From Gaiella sp. (lineage in GTDB: Bacteria > Actinomycetota > Thermoleophilia > Gaiellales > Gaiellaceae): a DNA stretch of 64,000 nt. Every line of letters begins with the position of its first letter. Position 1 is the stretch's first letter. This document shows, one piece after another, positions 14,342-23,182 of this stretch. A model generated the notes under the pieces. That model was not told the DNA's origin and made no database searches. It was given only the letters and a program-made list of their open reading frames with translations. The DNA lies in the NCBI GenBank assembly GCA_027493885.1, contig JAOSJZ010000001.1, positions 1,364,001 to 1,428,000 of the forward strand, written 5' to 3'. The position numbers were made by a program, and so were the translations under genes.

Positions 14342-14950
14342 GCGGAACGCTCGCGTGGGCGCTCGTGGCGCTCGGCCTCACCGTCGTCGTCGTGCGGCGC
14401 CGATCGGTCGCAGTCGGGCTCGTCACGGCGCAGGCGCTGCTGCTGGCGGGTGTCGCCACGGCGGAGGCAGTGAGCGCGGACGACGTCGCGGCCGCGTCGG
14501 CGCTGGCCGTCCGTGGGGGTGGCGCTCGCGGCGCTGTTCCTCGTCATCGTCGCTCGCACGCGCGAACCGCGGCCCGTCCGCGCGGGCGTCGCGCCCTTCG
14601 CGCGGGCGGGTCTCGCGATCCTTCTCGCGCTGGCATTCGTCTGGCTCGTGCCGCCGGTCGGCCTCGAGACCGAGCAGGCAGAGCGGGCGATGCTCGCGCT
14701 GGTCGCCTTCGGCGCTGCGGTCGTCGCCACGAGACGCGCGACGCTCCATCAGCTGCTCGGGATCGTGATGGTCGAGAACGGGCTCGTCCTCGGCGCCATC
14801 GAGCTCCCGGGCGGCGGGTCACTCGGGATCGAGCTCGGCGTGGCTCTCGACCTCGTGCTCATCGCGGTCGTCGCCGTCGTCTTCCACGAGCGGATCTTCG
14901 CCGAGTTCGGCTCCGGCGACACGGCTGCGCTGGAGAGCCTCCGTGACTAG
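14338..14950 (+). CDS. hyfE: Hydrogenase-4-type membrane subunit HyfE, frameshifted
   Basis: Two overlapping frames together make one HyfE-like protein of about 203 residues. The first half (MSGTLAWALVALGLTVVVV to ASALAVRG) runs in one frame and the second (VALAALFLVIVARTREPR to the end) in another. The join falls in the five-G run at 14515-14519; removing one G restores a continuous protein. The second half has the NuoK-like segment HQLLGIVMVENGLVLGA. The simplest explanation is a one-base insertion in the consensus, but a real mutation is possible. Confidence 0.75.
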
Positions 14951-16405
14951 CCGCGAGACGCTCGCGCTCGCGGCTGTCGCGCTCCCCGCCCTCACCGCGC
15001 TCGTCGTCGCGGTAGTGCCGCGGCGAGCCGTTCAGCCTGCCGCGCTCGCCGGCCTCGTCCTCTCGGGCGGCGTCGGCATCGCACTCGCGATCGCGGCGCT
15101 CGCCGACCCCGCCGACCTGACGGTCACCCGGTGGGTCGTGATCGATGCCGCCGCAGGGTTGATGACGGGGGTGATCGGCCTCGTCGGGCTGGCCAGTGCC
15201 CTCGCCTCGCCCTCCTACCTTCGGACCGTGACGTCGGGCCTCTTCGGCGCGCGTCACGGGATGCGCGCCTACTACGCCGCTCTCGCCGCGTTCGTCGCGG
15301 TGCTCACGGCAGTGCCGCTCGCCGGCAACCTCGGCGCCGCGTGGCTCCTCGTCGAGGCCACCACCGCGGCCTCGGCGATCCTCGTCGGCTGGAGCGGCAA
15401 GCCTCGCGCGCTCGAGGCCGGGTGGAAGTATCTCCTGCTCACGTCCCTCGGCCTCGGCTTCTCGCTCCTGGGCATCGTCCTCCTCGCGTCCGTGGCGCCC
15501 GGCGGCTCGCTCGACGCGCTCTCGTGGCGCTCGCTGTCGGCCGACGTGCCCGCGGGCGAGACGACACTCGTCGCATACCTCCTGGTCGTCGTCGGCCTCG
15601 CCGCGAAGATCGGGTGGGCGCCTGTCCACAACTGGCTCCCGGACGCGCACTCCGAGGCGCCGCCTCCCGTCTCCGCGCTCCTCTCGGCCGCGCTGCTGCC
15701 TGCGGTGCTGCTCGTCGCCTGGCGCGCCGAGCGGGCGCTCGAGCCGGCGGTCGGCGAGAGCGCGGGGCGCTCCGTGCTGATCGGCTTCGGGCTCGTCTCG
15801 CTCACGGTCGCGATCCCGTTCCTCTGGCGCCCGCTCGCCTGGAAGCGTCTTCTCGCGTACTCGAGCCTCGAGCACATGGGCGTCATAGCGCTCGGCGTCG
15901 GATTCGCGACCCCGCTCGCGCTCGCCGGCGTCGCCGTGCACATCGCCGGGCACGCCGTCGCAAAGGCCCTGGGCTTCTACGCGGCCACGCCGCTCCTGGG
16001 GCACGAGCCGCGCGCCGCCGGACACGCGGTGACGGGCATCGCACGGACGCAACCCAGCCTCGGCGCCACGATGGGCATCTCGCTCGGCGCGCTCGCGGGG
16101 CTTCCCCCTCACCCCTCTTTCTGAGCGAGATCCTCGTCATCGCCGGTGGGTTCCAGGCAGGCCGGGGATGGGCCGCGGCAGGCACCGCCGTCCTGCTCGC
16201 GCTCGGCTTCGTCGGGCTCGCTCACGCGCTCGTCGAGACCACCGGCGGGCGGCCACGCCGCCGCGACCGCTCCGTCGCGCCCGGGCTCCGGCCAGTCCTC
16301 GCGCTCGGGGGTGCCGCGACCGTGATACTCCTCGCACTCGCCGCCGTGGCCTTCTGGCTGCCGGACACCGACATCGTCGAGGCGCTCGCGCGGGGTGTCG
16401 GATGA
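14943..16405 (+). CDS. hyfF: Hydrogenase-4-type antiporter-like subunit HyfF, frameshifted
   Basis: This is a second antiporter-like subunit (NuoN/L type), about 487 residues once one base is restored. Core motifs are VVVGLAAKIGWAPVHNWLPD, about residue 220, and PLAWKRLLAYSSLEHMGVIA, about 305. At the five-C run 16105-16109 the frame breaks after AGLPP; adding one C continues as SPLFLSEILVIAGGFQAG. The first frame otherwise stops at 16124. The end overlaps hyfG as ATGA. It probably forms a second ion-pumping module alongside HyfB. Confidence 0.8.
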
Positions 16406-17799
16406 CGCTCCACGACGCGCGCGGCTACCGGGACGCCGTCGAGTCGGCGCTCGCGGACGGCTGCCGCTTCGCCGGGCTGCACGCGTCGGCCGGCGGGGCG
16501 GTCGTCCATGCCGCGCTTCTCGATCCCGACGGCACGATGCGGCTGGAGTCCGTCCGCACCGAGGAAAGCACGGCGCCGACGCTCGTCGACGTCGCGCCCG
16601 CCGCCAACTGGGACGAGCGCGAGGCGCACGACCTGTACGGCGTCCGCTTCGACGGGCACGAGCCGCTGCGGCCGCTCGTCGACCACGACCTCGCGCTCTC
16701 GCACTGGACGGTTCCCATGCGCGGCGACGACGCCTACCAGGTGGTCGTCGGCCCGATCCACGCCGGCGTGATCGAGTCCGGCCATTTCCGCTTCCACGTC
16801 GTCGGCGACCGCATCCTCCACCTCGACGCGCGCCTCTTCTACAAGCACCGCGGGCTCGAGCGCGCGGCCGAGGGCCACACGCTCGCCGAGGGCGCGCGCT
16901 ACGTCGGTCGCGCCTGCGCCGCGTGCTCGGTCGCGAACGGCCTCGCGTACGCGCACGCCTGCGAGGAGAGCCTCGGGCTCGAATCGCCGTCCGAGCTCGC
17001 GCGGGCCCGGACGCTCCTGCTCGAGCTCGAGCGCGTCTGGAGCCACCTGAACGACATCGCGGCCGTCTGCGCAGGTGTCGGTCTCGCGGCAGGGAACAAC
17101 CTGTTTGCCGCGCTGACCGAGCGCGCCCGGCGGCTCAATGCCGACCTGACGGGCCACCGCTTCCTCTTCGGCGGCGTCGCAGTCGGCGGCAGCTCGCTCG
17201 ACCTGGACGCTCACGCGGTGGGCGACGCCCGAGAGGAGCTCGAGGCGATCGGTCGCGAAGCAGCGCGCGGCTGGCGCGAGCTCCAGTTCAGCGCCTCCTT
17301 CCAGGACCGCCTGCCCAACATCGGCGTCGTCAGCCGCGACGACGTCGACCGGCTCGGCACCGTCGGGCCGAGCGCACGCGCGGCCGGGGTCGCGATCGAC
17401 GTGCGGTCGGTCTCCCCGCTGCTCGACTACGCGGGCTTCGAGTGCCGCCTGCCGGACCGCCCCGACGGGGACGTGCGCGCCAGGCTCGAGCAGCGCGCGC
17501 TCGAGCTCGAGCAGTCAATCGAGGTCGCGCTGCCGCTCCTCGACGGGCCGGTGCGGCCCGTCGCCGCGGCGCCCGGCGCCGCCGAGTCGACGATCGGCGT
17601 GGGCCTCGTCGAGTCCGCGCGCGGCGCGACGCTCTGCGTCGTCGAACGCGACGCCGACCGCCTCAGGCGCGTCCGGCTGCGCACCGGCTCCTACGCCAAC
17701 TGGCCGTCCGTCGCATACGCCGCGACAGACAACCTCCTGCCCGACTTCCCGCTCATCAACAAGAGCTTCGAGCTCTGCTACGCCTGCGCCGACCGCTGA
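16402..17799 (+). CDS. hyfG: Group 4 [NiFe]-hydrogenase-like large subunit (HyfG/HycE type)
   Basis: This is a 465-residue catalytic-subunit homologue fused to an N-terminal NuoC-like domain (EREAHDLYGVRFDGHEPLRP near residue 75). The four nickel-site cysteines are kept: C172 and C175 (RACAACSVAN) and C459 and C462 (ELCYACADR). However, the usual CG-C-H signature is changed, with Ala for Gly and Asn179 for His, and the C-terminal DPC is ELC. The protein ends at CADR, exactly where other hydrogenases are cut by their maturation protease, so no processing peptide exists. No hyp genes or ferredoxin-like subunit are nearby. It may be a true hydrogenase with altered chemistry or a hydrogenase-related redox complex. 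Confidence 0.82.
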   Translation: MTLHDARGYRDAVESALADGCRFAGLHASAGGAVVHAALLDPDGTMRLESVRTEESTAPTLVDVAPAANWDEREAHDLYGVRFDGHEPLRPLVDHDLALSHWTVPMRGDDAYQVVVGPIHAGVIESGHFRFHVVGDRILHLDARLFYKHRGLERAAEGHTLAEGARYVGRACAACSVANGLAYAHACEESLGLESPSELARARTLLLELERVWSHLNDIAAVCAGVGLAAGNNLFAALTERARRLNADLTGHRFLFGGVAVGGSSLDLDAHAVGDAREELEAIGREAARGWRELQFSASFQDRLPNIGVVSRDDVDRLGTVGPSARAAGVAIDVRSVSPLLDYAGFECRLPDRPDGDVRARLEQRALELEQSIEVALPLLDGPVRPVAAAPGAAESTIGVGLVESARGATLCVVERDADRLRRVRLRTGSYANWPSVAYAATDNLLPDFPLINKSFELCYACADR

Positions 17800-18272
17800 T
17801 GCTGACGCTCCTCCGAGACCTCCGACACCTCCGCCGCAGCATCGCGCTGCCACGAGCCGGTCGCGGGCGGAGCCTCGCCGTCCGGCACGTGGATGCCGGC
17901 TCGTGCAACGGCTGCGAGCACGAGCTGACCCTCGTCTCAAGCCCGTACTACGACCTCCAGCGCTTCGGGCTCGGTATCGTCGCCTCGCCGCGCCACGCCG
18001 ACCTGCTGCTCGTCACCGGGCCGGTCACGACCCGGATGCGCGAGCCGCTCCACACCGCGTACCACGCCATGCCCGAGCCCAGGCTCGTCGCCGCCCTCGG
18101 CGACTGCGCCCTCGGCTGCAACGTCCTCGGTGCCGACGACGAGCTCGTCGGGCCGGTCGACACCCTCCTTCCCGTTGACCTGCGCATCCCCGGCTGCCCG
18201 CCAACCCCGGAGACGATCGCAACAGCCCTCCTCGCGCTCGTCGATCGCCACCGCGAACACGACGGCGCCTAG
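17799..18272 (+). CDS. hyfI: Hydrogenase small subunit HyfI/HycG (NuoB-like)
   Basis: This 157-residue soluble protein carries the proximal [4Fe-4S] cluster next to the large subunit. Cluster ligands are visible as C36 and C39 (DAGSCNGCEHE), C103 (GDCALGC) and C133 (IPGCPP). The stretch SPYYDLQRFGLGIVASPRHADLLLVTGP is typical of HycG. The start codon overlaps the hyfG stop. It is the last gene of the ArsR-led operon; no electron-donor subunit such as formate dehydrogenase follows. Confidence 0.88.
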   Translation: MLTLLRDLRHLRRSIALPRAGRGRSLAVRHVDAGSCNGCEHELTLVSSPYYDLQRFGLGIVASPRHADLLLVTGPVTTRMREPLHTAYHAMPEPRLVAALGDCALGCNVLGADDELVGPVDTLLPVDLRIPGCPPTPETIATALLALVDRHREHDGA

Positions 18273-18611
18273 CCCGAACGTCCTCTTGAGACGGTCCTTC
18301 CCCGCGACGGGTCGGACAACTCCGAACGTACGACGCGAGGAGGGGGGCGAAGACGGACAAGCACACGCTCGGCAGGGCGAACGCGGGAAGGCGAAGCGGG
18401 TCGCGAGGCTCACGCTCCGAGCCGACTTCGAGGACCCGGTGCCCCCGCGGGGCAAGGCCACCGGCCCCTGACTCGCCGGGCGGCTGACGCGCTGCCGCGA
18501 CTGCCACGAAGCGGGGGCAGACGCGGTGCAGCTCGTCGCGTAGCCGGTGTCCGCCCCTCCGGTGTCCGACTTCAGTCGGACACCTCCGGCGCGCACGTTG
18601 CGCTGCCCTCT
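18273..18611. other. Intergenic region with a thymidine-kinase-like tail fragment
   Basis: No gene is seen in these 339 bases. At 18481-18543 the plus strand reads RLTRCRDCHEAGADAVQLVA then stop, which resembles the zinc-binding end of the tdk product at 11028 (CRDCHSAGQD). It may be a decayed fragment or chance. A terminator hairpin occupies 18561-18584. Confidence 0.35.
18561..18584. terminator. Bidirectional hairpin between convergent operons
   Basis: GGTGTCCGAC and GTCGGACACC form a perfect 10-base stem with loop TTCA. It lies between hyfI (plus) and the convergent membrane-protein gene ending at 18612. The same arms recur at 56009-56033. Confidence 0.65.
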
Positions 18612-19629
18612 TCAGCCTGCGCTGAACTGACGGCCGATCGGGACGGTCTCGCTCCCCGTCTCTGCGCCGCCGGGTGCGCGGTCGATGACGGTAACCGACG
18701 TGTCGCCGCCGCGCCATCCGATGGTGCGGGTGCCGCCGCCTTCGAGCGGGTAGGTCCACGTGGCTCCCTGCAGTGTGGTGGGCAGCGTGTAGCGGCCGGG
18801 CGCCTCGGTGACGAGGCCGTAGGCAGCGACGATCTTCTCGGGGATCACGAGCGGTGTCGCGCGCGGTTCGCGCCACGGTTCCTGGCCGGCGAACGCCTCG
18901 TTGCGCTGTGGATAGATCCAGAGTGAGTAGCCCTCGCCGCGGCCGAGGTCGAGATCGACCGTGACGGCCTTGTCCGGCGTGTAGGGCCGGTCGTCGAGGG
19001 TGCCCGGGAGGAGCGGGACGACGTCGCCGGAGTGGAGCGTCGTCTCGGAGCTGGTGCCGTCGGCGAACCGGTCGGTCACGTCGAGGGTGCCCTGCCCGGG
19101 CGTCCAGGCGATCGTACGGGTGCCGCCGTCGGGCAGCGCGAACTCGACGTGTGAGCGGTCCTTCCCGTACTCGAGCGTTCCCGCAGCCGCCCGCCAGTAC
19201 GTGCTCGGGTTCTCCGAGCCGACGGTGTTGCCTGCCGGGACGACCTGGACGTAGCGTCCGTCGGGGTCGATGAAAAGGATGCCGTCGGCCTCCTCGCCCA
19301 TGATCTCCTTCACCGTCTCGACGCGTGGGGGGCTGCAGTCGCCGGGCGCGCGGCACTCGATCATCGTGCGGGTGACCGTTTCGACGCGGGCGTCCAGGTC
19401 GGCGCGGGTCACGTCGCGGTCGAAGATGCCGGTCGTCGCCGCTGCAGCCGCGAGGCCTGCGAGGACGAGCACGAGCGCGGCGGCGGCCAGCGCGATCGTC
19501 CGCCACGGGGCAGGCCGCCGCCGGTCGGCGCGGATGACGGCCTCGAGCCTGTGGTGCGCGCGCGCGAGCATCGCGGCGTCCGGATCGGGGGGCTGGGAAT
19601 GCCTCGCGAATCATGGCCAGCTCATCCAT
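18612..19629 (-). CDS. Sigma-coupled single-pass membrane protein 1, frameshifted
   Basis: The start MDELAMIREAFPAP overlaps the upstream sigma gene by eight bases. A six-C run on this strand (19585-19590 as G on plus) then breaks the frame; adding one C joins it to the long frame beginning MLARAHHRLEAVIRADRRRP. The restored protein is about 339 residues. It has a cytoplasmic N-terminus of about 45 residues, one membrane helix (TIALAAAALVLVLAGLAAAA), and an exported domain of about 270 residues rich in Gly, Thr and Asp. The position suggests an anti-sigma or sensor role. There is no HxxxCxxC zinc motif. The function of the exported part is unknown. Confidence 0.6.
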
Positions 19630-20239
19630 GCAGGCTCCTTCCGTTGCCGAGCAGCTCGCCTCCGAGCGTCAACCGCAGCCGTCCAAGTGAGCGCCAGAGC
19701 CGCGTCGAGACCGTGCGCGCATCGGTCTCGAGCGCGATCGCGATCTCCGACGCGCCAAGCTCGGCGACGGCCGCAAGCATCACGATGTCGCGATCGACCG
19801 GCGAAAGCTCGGCGAGCGCCTCCCCGAGCCGGCGCCGGAGCTCGCGCGCCTCGACGCGCTCGACTGCGTCGTCGGCGTCCTCCCAGGCGACGACGTCCGC
19901 GCGCGGGCCCTGGAGCACGCGGCGCTCCTCGCGACGGCGTTCCCGCACGACGTTCGTCGCGATGCCGTACAGCCACGGCAGAGCGCTCGGGTGGTGGGGC
20001 CGGAACCTCGAGCGCGCGACGAACGCCCGGGTGAACGTCTCCTGCGCGCACTCCTCCGCGGCGTCGACGGGCAAGCGTCGTGAGAGGTAGCGGTAGACAG
20101 GCGTGTGATGGCGGGTCAGCAGCGCCGCGAACAGCTCGGGCTCGTCGAGCGAGCGAGCGATCAGCTCGACGTCGTCGAGGTCAGACGCGTCCCGCTCGTG
20201 GTTCGGTCTCACACCCGGTTCATGGCAGACAGCGCCCAC
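19622..20239 (-). CDS. ECF-type RNA polymerase sigma factor 1
   Basis: This is a 205-residue group 4 sigma factor with region 2 (LFAALLTRHHTPVYRYLSRR and AAEECAQETFTRAFVARSRF, residues 35-80) and region 4 (LSPVDRDIVMLAAVAELGAS and TVSTRLWRSLGRLRL, residues 140-195). A GTG at 20212 (VRPNHERDASDLDD) is an alternative start. It follows the upstream membrane-protein gene by 22 bases and overlaps its own partner. It differs from sigma 2, 3 and 5 of this cluster, lacking their LEAW motif. Confidence 0.88.
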   Translation of the reverse strand: MGAVCHEPGVRPNHERDASDLDDVELIARSLDEPELFAALLTRHHTPVYRYLSRRLPVDAAEECAQETFTRAFVARSRFRPHHPSALPWLYGIATNVVRERRREERRVLQGPRADVVAWEDADDAVERVEARELRRRLGEALAELSPVDRDIVMLAAVAELGASEIAIALETDARTVSTRLWRSLGRLRLTLGGELLGNGRSLHG

Positions 20240-20261
20240 GTGTCAACCAGAGGCTCGCGCG

Positions 20262-22048
20262 TCACGGCCGCAGCCCAGGACGGTAAACCGCGGCCTGGCG
20301 TCCGTTCGCGTCGCGGCCGACGACCTTCTCGACCGGGTATCGCTCCGGCGGGTATCGCTTCGGTGGCGGTCCGGCAGGCAGCGGAACGAGGACGAAGCCC
20401 TCGGTTGGTGTGACCGTCTCGACGCGGCCATCGTCGAGCACGACGTCGATGGTCGCGATCTCGTCGGCGACCTGTCCCGTCAGCCACGCGCCGTTCGGCC
20501 CGAGGTCGACGCTGAGGGCAAGCGTTGGCATGTCGGCCAGGCTCGCCTTCGGGGGCAGCCGCCCGAGCCCGCGCCGCCGGGGAGGCGGATCTCGAAGCAG
20601 CGGCCGCCGTCGCTCGAGGGGGCGACACGAACCTCGCTCACCCGGCCCTGCCGGTCGTGGGCGGTCAGCACCGTGCGCCAGGCACCGGCAAGCCGGGGCA
20701 ACCGCGCATCCTCGTCGCCGATGTCCTGGATGCCGATGATCCTGCCCTCGCGGTCGTAGGCGACGACCCGGTACGGGCGGTCGGCGCGCGCGGCCCGGAT
20801 CGCCCAGGCGTTGTCGTGCAACGGGATGGGCTGCGACGCGCCAGTCGCGAGGAAGAGCTGCAGGCGCGCGACGTCGTCGCTCGCGAGGCCGCTCAGGGTC
20901 GCGTACTGGTCGCCACCCTCGGCGATCGACTCGCCGAGCCAGAAGGGCGCGACGGAGAACGGGTCGGCGAGAAGGTTGCAGCCGCCCCCGGCGCCCTCCC
21001 CGGAGACGACGAAGACGCACAGCGACCGCTCGTCGCCGTGCGCCGCCAGGCGGGGCATGTGGCCGATCGCGACCAGCATGCGCAGATGACTCCCCGGATC
21101 CGGCGTCACGACGCGTGCGAACTCGTAGCCGCGGAGCATCTCGGTTCGCAGGTAACGCGCATCTTCCGGCGGCGCCTCGCCCCGGTTCTCATGGCGAAGC
21201 ACCCAGCCGATCTCCCCGCCCTCGACCTTCCGCTCCACGCGCGAGGGGCCGGCGGGCCGGTCGTGCGTCGGGGCGGGCCAGTCCCACCGGCCGAACGGCG
21301 CCGAGGCGAAGGGCACCGGGATGCGGCGCCCACCGGCGATCGCGAACACCTCGCGTACGCGCGTTCCGACCTTCGGCCGTTCGGCGACGTAGAGGAACGC
21401 GTTCGCGGCCACCGTCGCGCGGTGCGTGCCGTCGTCGGCGACGAGCTCGACCGTGTCGACGCCGTCGGCGACAATGCCGAACGTCGCCTGTGCCTGCGGG
21501 GCGACCGGCTCGCCGCTCGGCGGGACGTGGTTCACGAGGCCCAGCCCGTGGTCGGCCTGCACGACCACGACCGGCGCGGCGGCACTCTCGAGGGCGGCGA
21601 GCGGCGCACAGGAGAGCGCGGGGCTCCCGCTCAGGCCGCGACCGACGATGCGCAGGCAGAGCGAGTCGCCCGAGCGGAAGCCGAACAGGTCGACCTCGTG
21701 GCCGCCCGCGGTGGTGGAGATCAGGCGGCGGAGCTTCGTGCCCGGAGGGAACCCCGCCCACGAGCGGCTGTTCGCCTCGTCGAACGCCGCCTGGTCGACC
21801 TCGGACGCCGCCGTGCCGGGCTCGCCCCGGACCCAGGTGGAGAAGTCCGCCACCCGGTCGGCGATCGCGCCGCCCACCGGCGAGACGCCGACGACGAGGG
21901 CCGCAACGACCACGCCGACAGTGGTGAGCCGGCGCCGTCGCATCCGCCGCCCGGCGGCGCGGACGATCGCGCTCCAGTCGCCGTCCACCGGCGCGACGGG
22001 GACGAGACGGTCGAGCGTGGACTCCAGAGGGGAAAGACGATCGTTCAT
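20262..22048 (-). CDS. Sigma-coupled single-pass membrane protein 2 (type A), frameshifted
   Basis: The ATG at 22048 overlaps the sigma 2 stop as ATGA. The protein is about 595 residues: cytoplasmic residues 1-37 (PVDGDWSAIVRAAGRRMRRR), one membrane helix (LTTVGVVVAALVVGVSPVGG), then a long exported part. It is clearly homologous to protein 5 of the cluster (30569-31811) over the N-terminus. A five-G run (plus 20551-20555) breaks the frame after GSGGC; adding one base continues as PPKASLADMPTLALSVDLG to the stop at 20262. The exported part has several DG-turn repeats suggesting beta domains. I infer an anti-sigma or regulator role for sigma 2. Confidence 0.65.
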
Positions 22049-22548
22049 GCTGCCGGCTCCTTCAGGGCGTGCTCGAGCTTGCGGTGAGCGGCGTTCAGCG
22101 TCGCCGCGACGGTTCCCGCCTCGGTCCCGAGCGCGAACCCGATCGCGGCGTAGTCGAGGTCGGCGAAGTAGCGCAGGAAGACGACGTGCCGCTGCCGCTC
22201 CGGCAGCGCGGCGATCGCCGCCCGCACCTCGGCGTCGACCACCGGATGCCCGTTCGCGGCCGCGACGTCCTCCGCCGGCGGCGCGAGCCTGGTCGCCGAC
22301 GCCGCCCGCCTGCGTGCCTCGTTGACCACGATCCGCCACACCCACGCCTCGAGCGGGCCGCGCCGCCGGAACGAGCGCCGCTTCTCGACCGCCCGCGTGA
22401 ACGCCTCCTGCACCGCGTCCCGCGCGCCCTGCTCCTCGCCCACGATCGCGCGGGCGACCCGGACGAAACGCGCGAGGTCGCGGCGGTAGAGCGACTCGAG
22501 CTCGGGGAGGGGGTCACGGCGCGGCACCACAGACATGATCCCCGGCAC
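22045..22548 (-). CDS. ECF-type RNA polymerase sigma factor 2
   Basis: This is a 167-residue ECF sigma factor. Region 2 reads LESLYRRDLARFVRVARAIV and DAVQEAFTRAVEKRRSFRR with the LEAWVWRIVVNEARR motif near residue 70. Region 4 is LPERQRHVVFLRYFADLDYA and TVAATLNAAHRKLEHAL. The GTG at 22548 has AAGGAAA upstream. It belongs to the same paralogous group as sigma 3 and sigma 5. It lies 11 bases after a lipoprotein gene and overlaps membrane protein 2. Confidence 0.92.
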   Translation of the reverse strand: MPGIMSVVPRRDPLPELESLYRRDLARFVRVARAIVGEEQGARDAVQEAFTRAVEKRRSFRRRGPLEAWVWRIVVNEARRRAASATRLAPPAEDVAAANGHPVVDAEVRAAIAALPERQRHVVFLRYFADLDYAAIGFALGTEAGTVAATLNAAHRKLEHALKEPAA

Positions 22549-22559
22549 GGCGGTTTCCT

Positions 22560-23180
22560 TTAGTGAGCGCCGCGAAGACGACCCTCGCGACCATCATGAC
22601 GGTGGCGCAGCAAGAGAGCGGCGGACGCTATGAGCCCGATCCGCGGCTGCCCGTGTGGAAACGGGTAGAGGCTCGCGCCGGCGGCCCACTCTCCGCCGCC
22701 GACGTGCGGTGCTCGCCAATGGTTGAACGTCGCCAGGTAGGGCACGCCGCGGCTCGTTTCCGCGACGAGGAAGTAGCCCTCGAAGTCGTAGCCGCTCGGA
22801 TTCGCGGGCGTCGGGTGGTGGGGGTTGAACGCCTCGATGATCCGTGGAATCGCCCGCGCCATCCTCTGCTTGTCGTCCGAGCGGATCACGATCACCGACG
22901 CGCCCTGCAGCGGACGAAGCATCCGCACCGGCACGATCCGGAAGCCGTAGCGAGACTCCGCTCTCCGCAGCCGCTCGACGAGGATCGCGCGGCTCGGACT
23001 GGGGAATCGCGTTGCGCGATCGCCGGTCTTCGCCGCCGCTCGCAGTTCCTCGAGCCACTCGGCCTTCGCCTGCGCGACCGCACGGGCAGGGCTCGTTGCT
23101 GCAGTCGAGGACGTCGCACAGGCGGCGCCCAGAGCTGTGACGAGCAGCAGCGGGAGCAGCCGACGGGCCACACGGCCCAC
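22560..23180 (-). CDS. Putative exported lipoprotein of unknown function
   Basis: This 206-residue protein has an N-terminal signal (RRLLPLLLVTALGAACATSS) with a cysteine at residue 21 that could be lipidated, although the residues before it are not ideal. The mature part contains FRIVPVRMLRPLQGASVIVI and YDFEGYFLVAETSRG. I do not recognise the family. It starts two bases after membrane protein 3 and ends 11 bases before sigma 2, so it belongs to the same transcript and may be a cell-surface component of the sensing system. Confidence 0.6.
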   Translation of the reverse strand: MGRVARRLLPLLLVTALGAACATSSTAATSPARAVAQAKAEWLEELRAAAKTGDRATRFPSPSRAILVERLRRAESRYGFRIVPVRMLRPLQGASVIVIRSDDKQRMARAIPRIIEAFNPHHPTPANPSGYDFEGYFLVAETSRGVPYLATFNHWRAPHVGGGEWAAGASLYPFPHGQPRIGLIASAALLLRHRHDGREGRLRGAH

Positions 23181-23182
23181 GG

